Assembly (NCBI GenBank): GCA_038030265.1
Contig: CM075942.1
Location: forward strand, 53,720,751-53,784,750
From: Corythucha ciliata
Lineage: Eukaryota; Arthropoda; Insecta; Hemiptera; Tingidae
Length of the DNA: 64,000 nt
Reading direction: 5' to 3'
Shown piece by piece: positions 47,631-58,089 of the stretch. Made by a program: the position numbers and the translations under genes. The notes under the pieces were generated by a model that did no database searches, was not told the origin of the DNA, and worked only from the letters and a program-made list of their open reading frames with translations. Position 1 is the stretch's first letter, and each line of letters begins with the position of its first letter.

Positions 47631-47932
47631 AGGAGGCAATTCTGGCATACAAACCGACAAATTGGTTTCGAAATTTGAAATTTTTGCTTAAAAAATCCTT
47701 ATTAGGCAAAAAATACCGTTAATTCAAGAACGCTCTTCAACGACTTCACCGATCGTTCACAATCATCGTTCAGTCGTTCATCGAACTTTTCCTACGTTCG
47801 TTCTTCGTTCACGTTGAGTCGTTGATGTGAGTATGTGAGTTGTGTTGCTCGCTGATAACATTCATTGAATCGGAGGGGCTTTTCTGTGTTAATTTATTAA
47901 ATACGCGGTTAATTGAAGTGGAAATATTTATA

Positions 47933-49662
47933 ATGAACGCTCGCAGACCTTTAGTCAAAATAAATTCAATGAGGACGTTGTTCCAGCCGGTCGTATCTGC
48001 ACCGAAAACGGCTGGTGGTCAGAAGCCGGTGGATATGGCCAAAAGTCACAAGGTAGATTATAACGTTTTTTTGTTTGTCACCGTAAAAAAAACATTGAAA
48101 CTATGTGGTTTTTAAATCGTGCAAGCTCCTTCTAGAAATGGGCGTTATACGAACCAGTCAGAATGGCATCTACCATATGCTACCGCTGGGCGTTAGAGTC
48201 ATGTCGAAACTCAAGTCATTAGTTCGCAAGCGTTTGACTGTGTTGAACGCCCAGGAAGTCAACATACCATTCTTGATAGACGCTCATGTCTGGAGTAAAT
48301 CTGGTAAACCCATCGGTCCTGAGCTATTCAAATTCAACGATCGACACGGCAAGAGTCACATACTTAGCCCTGTAGGTAGAGACGTCAAATACGGCTCCCC
48401 CTACCCTCCTGGAATCTTCTCTCAAAGGTTGTTTTTTTTCTCGACAAGACTAACGAAGAATCAGCGGCAGCCTTGATCGCCACCGTACCCCAGATTTCTC
48501 ATCGTCAGTTGCCCCTACTTCTGTTTCAAATATCGGCCAAATTCAGGGACGAGCTCAAACCAAGGTACGGCCTTCTCAGAGGTCGTGAATTCATCATGAA
48601 GGACATGTACTCGTTCGATCAGAGCCTGGATCACGCTCGTGAGACCTATCGAAGGGTTGGTGACGTCTACGACCGTGTTTTCGAGGACCTTCAAATTCGA
48701 CATTTTCGAGGTTTTGGACCCCCCCCCCCCACTTCTACACCAGTTTATGTTGGGTTGTGGGAAACTGATCGTTAATTCTGAATGTTTCCGAGCAGTTAAA
48801 GCTGATCCCGGTGAAATCGGTGGTACTGTATCGCACGAGTATCACGTAAGGTGCAATATAGGGGAGGATGAGCTTCACATGTGCACGAGCTGTGGACTAG
48901 CAGGTCGAAGTGATCTAACCGAGGGAGAGGTGTGTTTGTCTTGTAAGGGCTCCTTCGAGAAAATTATGGCCCTTGAGGTATAACTCCCCCCCCCCCTCGG
49001 GCGTTCATAAGATTGTCGTTATTAGGGTGATGTTTTTCCAGGTTGGGCACACCTTCCTTCTGGGCACTAAATACACTAAGCCTTTGGGTGCAGTATTTCA
49101 AAACGAACGGAATACAACGGACTGCCTAGTCATGAGCAGCTTTGGTTTGGGGCTGTCCAGAATATTGGGAGCGACAGTCGAGTTACTGTCAACGAACACT
49201 GAAATTCGATGGCCGGCGAGTATCGCTCCTTACTCCGTCGCTGTCATACCTCCCAAAGTAATAAACTGAGTCTCTTTACCGAATTTGCCTTCAAAATTGA
49301 AGATTTTCGTCTCCGATCGCCCGTAGGAAGGAAGCAAAGAGGAGACTGCCGTTCGAGATCTCTCACTTCAAATCTACGACCAACTCAACAACACGTTTGA
49401 GTTGTCCGATGACGTCATACTTGACGACAGGACCAATCTAACGATCGGACGTCGTATTCTACTGTGCAAGAAGACGGGCATTCCTTTCTTGGTCGTCGTC
49501 GGCTCCAAGGCGGCCACGTCGTCTGAGCGTCAAATGGTGGAGCTGATCGATGTCTACAAGGATGTAGTCGAAGATGTACCCTTGTCTGATCTTGTTGACG
49601 CTTTGAAGGAAAAGTCAGGGCGCAGAAAGGCGCGAAAAATTATGGATAAAGTAGCTGCTTAG
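47933..49662 (+). CDS. PARS2: Mitochondrial prolyl-tRNA synthetase, 6 exons
   Basis: Charges mitochondrial tRNA-Pro with proline. Exons: 47933-48052, 48126-48371, 48449-48710, 48796-48977, 49042-49257 and 49327-49662. The five introns are 64-85 bp, and all junctions restore frame. The product is 453 residues (vertebrate PARS2 about 475). The basic N-terminus, MNARRPLVKINSMR, fits a mitochondrial targeting peptide. Class II synthetase core: TNEE at 123-126, motif 2 FRDELKPRYG with RGREFIMKDMYSFD at 154-179, and motif 3 GLGLSR at 305-310. Two CxxC pairs (239/242 and 256/259) match the Cys-rich insert of animal PARS2. The anticodon-binding domain covers about 330-453, with DDRTNLTIGRR. The exon 3 donor (GAG|GTTTTG) is weak, but the junction HFR-VKADPGEIGG aligns without gap to the family. 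The intron after it carries a C run. Convergent with the oxidoreductase gene, 340 bp away. Confidence 0.97.
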
Positions 49663-50002
49663 CTCAGTAACAATAGGTGCGTAATACTTGTTATTAAAAC
49701 TCGTAATAGCGTTTAAATTACGCAAGCATTTGCCTGATCCTCATGCTAAGGCCCTTAATTTATAATTTTCCGGACCAAAAATCGGTTCAAAAAGCATCAA
49801 CTTCCCGCTCAACTTCACTCAAATTAGTCGGTTTCCAAGGAGCTAAATGACCAGTTCCATATTTGATTGTGATAACCTAATAAATATATTTCGAACGTAG
49901 GTACCTCCAGTACAAGTACAGCGTATCAGTACTTGCCAGGCGTAATTATCGCGTAAAAATGACATTGTTATCCAAACAAATTCAACCTAAAATTCATGAA
50001 AA

Positions 50003-51391
50003 TTAGCACTCTGGAAGAATGTCAAGCACTAGTTTTCCCCTGGCCGGCACGTTGCCCAATAGTTTGTGCGCTTCGTTGGCCTGTCCCAATTTGAATCTCT
50101 GCGCGATGATCGGTCGAATCCAACCCTCTTCGACGCCATTTCGTATCGCGTTCGAACACTCGTCGAATTGTTCCTGAGTAAAGATCATCTTGAAAATGAG
50201 GGGGGGGGAGAGGGAAAAAAGCTTTGAATACCTTAGAATTAATACTAGAGAGATTGACGCCATGAATGACTCCCTCGGTGTAGATCATTGACCTCGGGTT
50301 GACTTCAGTCTGTTTTGACTGTCCCGGAATTAATTTTGAACATCCTTTGGTTCCTACGACCTAGGAGAAAAGTGTGAAATGATGTTGGGGGGGGGGGATG
50401 TAAATACTTACAGCTATCCTTCCTCCATCTCTTCCTAGAATGTTGAGATCGTGCCCGATGTTCAAGTCGGCGCAGTTTTCGAGGATAACGTTAAATCCTT
50501 TAGCGGAGGTGGCCGCGTACAAATCGATGAGGTAGCCTAGTTTGCTACGGGGGAAAAAAAATCACGTTTTGAACGCGTTTAGTAGGAATAGTTAGCAGGG
50601 CCAAGCAACCTGTGGTCAAACATTAAGTCAGCGCCAGCTTTGAGCGCTGCATCTCTTCCAGCTTTACTCCGTGCCGTTCCAATGACGGTCATACCTCGCG
50701 ATTTCGCTATTTGAATCGCGGCAATGCCCACAGAACCGCTGGCTCCATGCACGAGAAGTAGCTCGCCCTGGGCAATATGACACCTTCAACAGCAAAAGTT
50801 GTAAAGACCCGGACAAAGGCCAAACGAGCTAGGTTGATTTACTTCGTTATGAGAGCTCGGTACGCCGTGAAATACGCCACGTATAGAGCGCTTCCTTCGA
50901 CGAAAGACAATTTTGTTGACAGTTCAACAGTGTGGTCTTCGTGGCAGGCGACGTACTCTGCGTAGCCGCCGTCTCTAATCAAACAACAAGTGACTCGATC
51001 GCCCTCCTGCAAAAAAGGCCAATTGTAAACGTCGTTCGCAGTAATCAGGACAAATAACATCAAACCTTGAATTTCGTCACGTCCTCTCCAACTTTTTCAA
51101 CTACCCCAGCCACTTCCTTGCCCAAAATCAACGGAAGTTTGGGCAAGTTCATGAACGCCCCCTCCCGGGTGATAGCGTCTACCGGATTGATGGCCGCCGC
51201 ATGCACGCGAACCAGTACCTTAATCCAAAAAATACAGTCTTTTTGAAATCAACCAAAAGTCTGCAACATAATTTTGAAGGGCGAGATTACCAGACTGTTC
51301 GTACTTCGTTATTTCTAGGAACCGGCTTGTCTATTTTACTCAGTTTCAAAACCGAAGGGTCGCCGAATTCTTTAAGGATGACCGCCTTCAT
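50003..51391 (-). CDS. CRYZ: Quinone oxidoreductase, zeta-crystallin type, 7 exons
   Basis: A zinc-free medium-chain dehydrogenase/reductase that uses NADPH for one-electron reduction of quinones in the cytosol. Exons on the minus strand: 51391-51305, 51218-51066, 51006-50843, 50783-50610, 50544-50412, 50360-50232 and 50188-50003. The spliced protein is 341 residues (vertebrate CRYZ 329). The N-terminal GroES-like domain begins MKAVILKEFGDPSVLKL. YFTAYRAL ends that half. The nucleotide-binding motif HGASGSVG lies at residues 147-154, followed by a Rossmann fold. The Cys/His zinc ligands of alcohol dehydrogenases are absent, as in this family. Exon 4 was placed at the TTGAAG acceptor rather than the later CCCAG, because only the former keeps frame and gives the family spacing between YRALI and LLVHG. 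Head-to-head with GEMIN4. The subfamily call is sure; exact orthology with CRYZ is likely. Confidence 0.93.
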
Positions 51392-51814
51392 AGACGAACA
51401 ACACCGTCTGAATTCAAATTCATATTTAAAAAAAAAAACTCCTGTAATATCTAAACTCGTACCATTACCTGGCAGAAGAGTTGATTTTAAGCCCTCGCAA
51501 CATCTTGTAAGCCGACGAAAATCCCCGAGTGGACGATATTAAAACCATCTTTAAACTTGAAACAAAACTAACTAAAATTAGGGAGGAACGACATTTTTCG
51601 TGCAATAACTGCAATAAAACACACGAAAAACTGATATATCACGATTTTTCTTTAAAAAATGAGGAAGCCTTCAGCCTGTTATCAGATTATTTCCCCTCCC
51701 CCCGTTCTTCATCAGGTTCATTTGCCGCCAAGGACCGCGTTTTCTGCCTGGAAATTTGGTCAAACTGTGACTATTTTGGACTTTGGATATAATTTTAATT
51801 GCTTTTCCCGTCAA
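51392..51814. promoter_or_regulatory. Shared 5' region of CRYZ and GEMIN4
   Basis: 423 bp separate the two divergent start codons, which leaves room for only short 5' untranslated regions and a common bidirectional promoter. I see no clear TATA box at a suitable place on either side. Frames here (51529-51792) have no domain and are probably 5' untranslated or spacer sequence. The assignment is from gene layout alone. Confidence 0.45.
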
Positions 51815-54800
51815 ATGGAGTTCAATAGAATGTTCACTGTAGTGCAGGGCGTGCTTTGTAGCTTTCAGAAATCGTCAGGAGTCAAACTGTCGGATATTAC
51901 CGAGGGTGAGTTTTTTCAGATGATAATCAACAACTATAAATACTTTGTTTTACGTTTGTACGAGCTTTACTGCACGCTTTTGTGCGTCTGATGAGTTCGA
52001 AACAGCTAGAAGTACGAGAATTTCTAGTAGAATCTCATCGGTGCATTCATTGGCTCTACGTCGGTCAACAACAGTTAACCCGTTGTATGATCGCTAGCTC
52101 AGTGACTACCAATTAAATGGTGTAATGGTGTTTTTGTTAGCCTCTGTATAACGACGCCACAGGCCCTACGTACCCTGCGGGTATTGTAGAGGCAGAGGTC
52201 ATCAAAAGGGCAGTAGATGGGGCCTTGACTACCGAAGAAGTATGGATGTGACTATTGGGACTCAGAAACGGACTATTTGGCTTAGAAACTGGCAGTTAAG
52301 CCTCTTGAAAGGGTCTATTGAGAAGGGGGGGTCAAGCTCCCTTGGCGGAGCGTCTGGAAGATGCTCTTCTCGGGGGTGGGTAGTCTCTACAGGATGGGAC
52401 GCCTTGCTAAGAGCCTACATGGAGCCTACTGGGTATGTATATGAAACAACGTTCTTCCCTCGATATTGTGGGTCAAAGTAATTTATTTTAAATAGTCTTG
52501 TGAATAGGGCTCTTTGTAGTTGGAGCTCTTCTGGTTTGAAATTTTTGGAGTAGATAGTTTATGGTTGGAGTTTTATGGGGTTAGGACTCTTTTGGTCGGA
52601 GCGTTTCGTGGATAGTGGCGTTCATCGAAGTATCGCACATGATCCCTTTACGTGAACTCCAACCGGGCTGGGCATCGCTACTCGAAACGTTAACGTCAAC
52701 TCACTAATCCGTCGCCCCACAATCCTGAACATTCCATCGAATTCGAAAACCAGACAATTTGGCTCACAGTCTGATTCTAAACCAACCATGCGCGTCCAGC
52801 ACTTTCAGAAACCAAATTTCGTGGGTTTGGCACTTCAGAAAACCAAATTTCGAGGCGTTTGCTCTCACTTAAAAACCGAACGTTGTAGGCTTTTCTATTT
52901 CAGAAAGGATTTTTTCTAATTTTCGCCCCTTTCATCTCAAACACGGTCACATTTAGAAGATTTTTGCCACATCAAAAACCAAATTTCGTGGCGTCAGACC
53001 TTGATTTGGCGACAAACGAACGGCGAAAAAACAAATCTCGTGATTTTAGCTTTTTAAAACCACAATCTCTGGATATTATTTTTGCTCTTTTGTAACTCCA
53101 TTTCTCAGATTTGCCTTTTTCGAAACACTCCGCGATTCCGCGAATTTTTATGCTTTTTAAAATCAAATTTCTTAATTTGGCTCATTCAAAGCCGAAATTC
53201 CGACACGTTGGCTATCACCAACCCCCAGTTTGGCGAATTTTCAATCTTTCCTAGCCCAGTTTGGCGGGTTTGGCTCCTTCAATAATCACTTTGGTGGGTT
53301 TGGCTGCTTCCATAACCAATTTTGCCGCGGATTCTCTGCTTTTCCCTAGCCAGATGTTGTTAATTTCGCTCCATCAAACCCTATTTCACGGAGTTTAGCA
53401 TTTCAAATCCTAATTTCGGCCGAAACCCGAATTTTATGGCCTCGACCTTTTCTAGAACCAGTTTCGCATTTTGCACCAGTTCGAAAAACGAATGTGACTG
53501 TTTATTTTGACGGTTTTGATTCGTTCAAAAACGAAGTTACGTCATTTCGGTCCTCACAAACAACACTTCGCGGATTTCCACTCTTTCAAAACCAAATTTT
53601 GTGCATTCAACTCGTTAAATTTCTAGGGATGTAACACTTTCAGACCCCAAATTATGGGCGAGAACAGTCAGTTTTGCCATTTTCATGGCGCGGGAATTGC
53701 CATTTTCGCCGTTTTTCTTGCTAGAATCGCCAGTTTGGCTGTTTTTAGTGCTCAAATAGTCAGCTCATTCTTTTTCAATGCACGCATCGTCAGTTTTGAT
53801 ATTTTTAGGGCGCAAATAGTACCCTTCAGGACAAAGCGCGAATGATCAGTTTAGCCATTTTTGACCCGCGAATGGTCGATTTTGCAATTCGCAGGGCAGG
53901 AATAATCTGTTTGGGTATTTTTAGGGCGCTTAGAGTTGGTTTGGTCATTCTTGAAGCGGAAATCGCCAGTTTAGCTATTTTTAGCTCGCAAATAATGCGT
54001 TTAGTCATTTTTAAGGCGTCAACCGTACGTTTTTCCGTTTCGTGACACGAATAGTCAGTTTAGCCGTTTCTAGGATTGGTCCGTAAAGCCAGTTTTGGCC
54101 ACGTTTGGCCCGCGAATGGTCGATCTAGCAGTTTTTTGGCTGGGAATCATGATCGTATCAGGCACTTACAGGGCTGCGCGAATCGTCAGTTTTGCCATTT
54201 TGAGGCGCGATTATAGTCAGTTTAGCCGTTTTTTTTTGTGGTGAGAATATCTAGTTTAGCTATTTTTACGCAGTGAATGTCAGTTAAGCCCTTTTAAGTA
54301 GATAGCGAAGCACACAATTTCCCAACCCCCTTCCCTTGAGCAAATTATGGATCCGCGTCTGTCAGCTATGATACCAACTGACCCATAATGGCCAGTTTGG
54401 GCCATATAAAACTCAATTTTATGGCCCAGCAGAGTGGCCGAGGTCGCTAGTGCGTCTACTCTCATGTCCAGGTATCGTCTGCTGAGTGGGCTCGATTCCC
54501 ACTTCAGGCTGGATTATTGGAGCAAAGGTCAAATTAATTATGTGTAAAAAAGTTGAAAAGTAAAGTGTGTGCTCTCGCCCACATCCACGACACGCCTCGT
54601 TGGTTTACCAACGATTACTACTCAATTTTGTGGTCTTGAAAGCGAGTTGTGACGCTAATTGGCCTACAATGGGTTTCGGGAAGGGAATACCTGCCCTCTG
54701 CGATCTTCCTCTGCGAAATCCCATGTTTTTTTCATGTTCTTACGTTCAAAGATTTTGTGGTACATTTCTGGATTAGAACTCCGACTTCGGGGTAGAACTC

Positions 54801-57800
54801 CCAGAGCCCTGAAAAACCGACTATGTATTTCAGATTATCCAGAGGAGTTGGAGCGTCTCGTGGAAATACTTCGGAACGTCATCAAGGACAACGACTGGGA
54901 TGAAGCCTCGCAGAGAAAAATCCACCTTTTTCTCATTCTCAACACCGACTTTGAACACGTCACACTCTTTGAAGAGGACGAAAACTTTCGCCACCTCGTC
55001 GGCATCACCCCTCAACTGAGCTCTTTTCTCTACGTTCAAATCGTCACTCGTCTTGACTGGCATCATCTTGTCGGTGAAGTCATTCTCCACTGTCCCGAAG
55101 CTCTTGTTCGCGACATTCTTCGCAGTTTTGAATATTCCATGAAACACATTCACTCTGACAAGGCCGTCCCATTTTTCTACAGCCTGTATGAGTCGCTTTT
55201 TCACAAAATCGTCCTTCTTGAAAACGTGTGCAAGCATCGCACGATCGAATTTATGAAATTGTTTAAAGCTTTGACAAAATATAAATTCAAGGAGGTCATC
55301 GCGTCCCTAGGGTGCTCTTCAGAGGAGTCCAAATATTATTTGGGCTATGTGTATAGGTAGAAATTCGGATAATCAAAATTGAAAACTTTATTTCTTACAG
55401 TTCGATTTAATTGCAGAATGTACATTAAATTAGTCGAATCGTGTATCGGGAGGCTACAAAATCATACCGTCGTTAAAGAAGAGCTTTACGCCTTCAAAAT
55501 TTATTACGATTACACGGTTTGGCCAGTATCAACGACGACCAACTGGGGTTATCATTGCTTAGGCGCTTTAGCTTCAGCAGCTGTCGATATATCCGTCGAC
55601 GTTAACATCGACACGTACATGACGTGGAACGACGTAAGACTATTCCCTTGTGAGCACCGCTGTCCCTGCTTTAACGCTCCTTTATTTTCGCTTTTATAAT
55701 TCTGAAGGTCACCGTCCCTGAAGATTCGACCAAAACTCTTCAATTGTCGGTGAGAGAAGCAGCTTATAACACTCGAACAGCGATAGCGTCGATGCCAACG
55801 TTGAAAAATTCGGTGGCGGGACTGCCTCAGCTTGAGTCCTGTCTGGGAGTTATCGCGTTTCGACCGACGACGGAGGACGATGAAATCGCTTCTGCTGATT
55901 TGGACTCGTTAATGACTAATTTGAAAAATCCGAAGAGAAATCGAGTTAAATGGTTGAACGCATTAATCGAGCGGAGCCACTTTGACAACGACAGCGTTCT
56001 AGACGTAATATTTTGGGTTTATTAGCAATTATTTCCCTTCTTAATACTTTCTAACTCACCCACACACCCTCAGATGTTAAAAACCGGTCACGAAATAGCC
56101 ACGGTCGACACCGCACTGTTGCTGCTGGATCGAGCGGCGCTCTACATCAGAGAGAACCCGCTTAAATCGTCCGAGTCCATCAAAGAAATTTGCCGGATTT
56201 ACGTCAGGTCACTATCTCGACACGATCAACAATTTTTATTGAAAAAATATTTCGAAGGAGACTTCACCGGCAAACAGTTCGCTTCGGCCAATTTTGACCG
56301 CAACGTCGTCGCTTTTTTCAACAACGCGACCCGGGAGGCTGTGACCGACGACAAGGTACCCGGGCGGGCGTTGTAAATCGTCGTAAAAATTTCCCTCTCG
56401 TTACGGAAATTGGTTTGAGTTCGCAGGTTATCGGTGAAATGACGTGGTTGGCGATTGAAGACTGTGAAGGCCTTCTCAAGGCTTGCGTCGGCGGTTGTTT
56501 GGAGTCGAAGAAAAAAGCGGAAATGGTCGTCGATTTACTGACAGAAATCCGTCCTGTTGCTATGGCCAAGTCAACTGCCACGCAGGAGCCGATAATTGTC
56601 GCACACCTGTTGAATCACATGGACTCGTCATCGTCGGACGGACGCTTTCCTCTTTTGGTTAGTACCTGCTAGAAGTGGTGGGCTCTACCCTTTAGTTAGC
56701 GTTTTTCTGTTGTTTTTTCAGATCAAACTGTTATCCATAAATAAATTACTCGACGTTCAGCCATTTTTGCTCTCGCATATAATTCCAAAATTAATTGAAA
56801 GCATATCTGACGGTAATCTCACTTCGGTGACATTCTACATGGACGTACTAATAGTAGGTACCCATTTGTGTAGTTTTGATGTTTTAATGACAAGAAATTA
56901 AAAGGTTACAGAACCGTACGTACCGCTGCAATCGACTGCTTACATCGCCTTTTTGGCACGTTCTCTTAACAAATTGAGGCCTCGAATCGACACTTTCAAC
57001 TTGAACTCGTGCGAAGCAACCACCAGGTGTATAATTCTATTGAATGACACCGTCGAGCGGTTTACAAAACGGAAAGACAGCGAAGGTTCATCAAATTTTT
57101 GTATTACAATTCGTACAAAAATTGTTACAAATTGTATTTTCCTTCAGACGATGAGGTGACGTGGCTACGAAGTTTGAGTGAAAGACTTCACCCCTTGACT
57201 CGCGTTCATTTAATTCAATTGTGGAAGCACTGGGGGAAAACATCACCGCAGTCGTGTGATAAAGAGTGGTGTAAACGAGGGTTCGGTTACGACGTCGAGC
57301 TGAACGACTTGGAACACGATAAGAGAGCCGCTTTGGTCACCTATCTCGTCAAGGTAGTAATCGCGTACATATTAGGACTCGAGTTATTTTTTTCGTTAGG
57401 AGCTTTTTACCGACGTGACGAAATTCTCAAAACAAACATTTTGTTCCTCAGACAATCCCCGTTCTAACGGCCTATGAATGGCAAAACGTCGCCGGTGGGC
57501 AACGTGAAATGAACGATCCTCGCCTGACGTACTCTGTTTTCACAGTTCTAGCCGATTGTGTCCTCGTCTTATTTCAAGTGCCGTTCAACGGGTCTTCCAA
57601 TGGCAAATCATCTCTTTCGCCCCCCATAAAATCTTGTCTCGCCTATTCGCTCACCAATTTCTTGGCTCTTGTTAAGGTAAAAACATTTTGTTTCAAATAA
57701 TCGCGATTTTCTCTACTAAACAGTTTTTTTTCCCTCGGACAATAGTTTGCATGCCTCAAACACTTGACCAAATGGACGCCCCAACAAATCACGTCAGCCA

Positions 57801-57919
57801 GAGATAAACTCGATCAAATATCGGCCAATTTACCGGATGGAGTCAACTCTGAGGACCTTCTTGAAAGCGTTAGAATGCATTTCACGTCCAATGGCGTAGC
57901 CAAGAGCGGTGAGCCATAA
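51815..57919 (+). CDS. GEMIN4: Gem-associated protein 4 (Gemin4)-like, 11 exons
   Basis: A subunit of the SMN complex that assembles spliceosomal snRNPs. Exons: 51815-51905, 54834-55356, 55417-55633, 55708-56004, 56074-56355, 56427-56657, 56722-56857, 56912-57085, 57148-57353, 57452-57676 and 57746-57919. All junctions keep frame, giving 851 residues (human about 1,058). The protein is all-helical with no motif that names it. The call rests on remembered similarity at three places: the N-terminus (MFTVVQGVLCSFQ...LSDITEDYPEELERLV), the block PQLSSFLYVQIVTRL with AVPFFYSLYESLFHK, and the C-terminal block ALVTYLVKTIPVLTAYEWQN. The exon 7/8 border could shift by one codon (LIV-TEP or LIV-EP). 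A GTGAGC donor just before the stop leaves a further 3' exon possible. The first intron, 2,928 bp, is filled by repeat arrays. A divergent orthologue is likely; sequence search would settle it. Confidence 0.72.
52780..53645 (+). repeat. Family-3 repeat array in GEMIN4 intron 1
   Basis: Diverged units TTTCGTGGGTTTGGCAC...TTCAGAAAACCAAA occur about every 30 bp, clear at 52800-52880, 53220-53330 and 53570-53640. It abuts the family-2 array directly. Confidence 0.7.
53650..54361 (+). repeat. Family-2 repeat array with element-like terminus
   Basis: Units GCGAATAGTCAGTTTAGCC...TTTTAGG of about 28-30 bp run to 54300. The array ends at 54304-54361 in a unique segment beginning AGCGAAGCACACAATTTC, containing CCCTTGAGCAAATTATGG and finishing GGATCCGCGTCTG. 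The last part resembles, on the other strand, the CAGGGGCGGATC terminus of the hAT-like element at 32098. The same segment, diverged, ends the array at 12884. Confidence 0.7.
54432..54520 (+). mobile_element. tRNA-derived SINE head in GEMIN4 intron 1
   Basis: AGAGTGGCCGAGGTCGCTAG provides an A box of the Leu/Ser tRNA type, and GTGGGCTCGATTCCCACTT a near-consensus B box with a pairing T-stem. The spacing of about 55 bp between boxes suits an internal Pol III promoter. The flanks do not form an acceptor stem. The downstream TTATGTGTAAAAAAG may be the tail. Related heads are seen at 23200 and 46200 on the minus strand. Confidence 0.6.
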
Positions 57920-58089
57920 AACAACGTTTTGAATTTTCGGGGTTGCGAGTCATATTGATTAAAAATGTTTCTGTGTACTGACTAAATTTTTGTATTATTT
58001 AATTTGAACCATCCCAAAAGAAAGGATAAAAGTAAAAAAAAATACAGCGTTTCAGGTACAAAAATGAACGGGCTTGACCCCAAGGAGTG
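57920..58089. promoter_or_regulatory. Convergent 3' ends of GEMIN4 and TAF11
   Basis: Only 170 bp separate the two stop codons. ATTAAA, a common variant polyadenylation signal, lies at 57958-57963 on the plus strand (GEMIN4) and at 58003-57998 on the minus strand (TAF11). Cleavage downstream of each would make the two transcripts overlap by some tens of bases. Confidence 0.45.

Larger units (their letters stand above)
51906..54833 (+). other. GEMIN4 first intron, repeat-filled
   Basis: The donor is GAGG|GTGAGT and the acceptor TATTTCAG|ATTATCC, in phase 1. The other nine introns of this gene are about 54-98 bp, so this one is some thirty times longer. It holds unrecognised sequence (51906-52780), a family-3 array, a family-2 array and a tRNA-derived SINE head. 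The frame at 52242-52481 has no known domain. Confidence 0.7.

Noticed and set aside
50189..50263. N-terminal extension of the last CRYZ exon
   Set aside because: It is intron sequence: the acceptor before MIFTQEQ joins in frame to the upstream exon ending at 50232.
50760..50774. Alternative CRYZ exon 4 acceptor at CCCAG
   Set aside because: It breaks the reading frame; the TTGAAG acceptor restores frame and family spacing.
54659..54833. In-frame upstream Met and extension of GEMIN4 exon 2
   Set aside because: A strong acceptor (TATTTCAG) sits at 54833 and joins in phase to the exon at 51815-51905, whose peptide matches the Gemin4 N-terminus better than the extension does.
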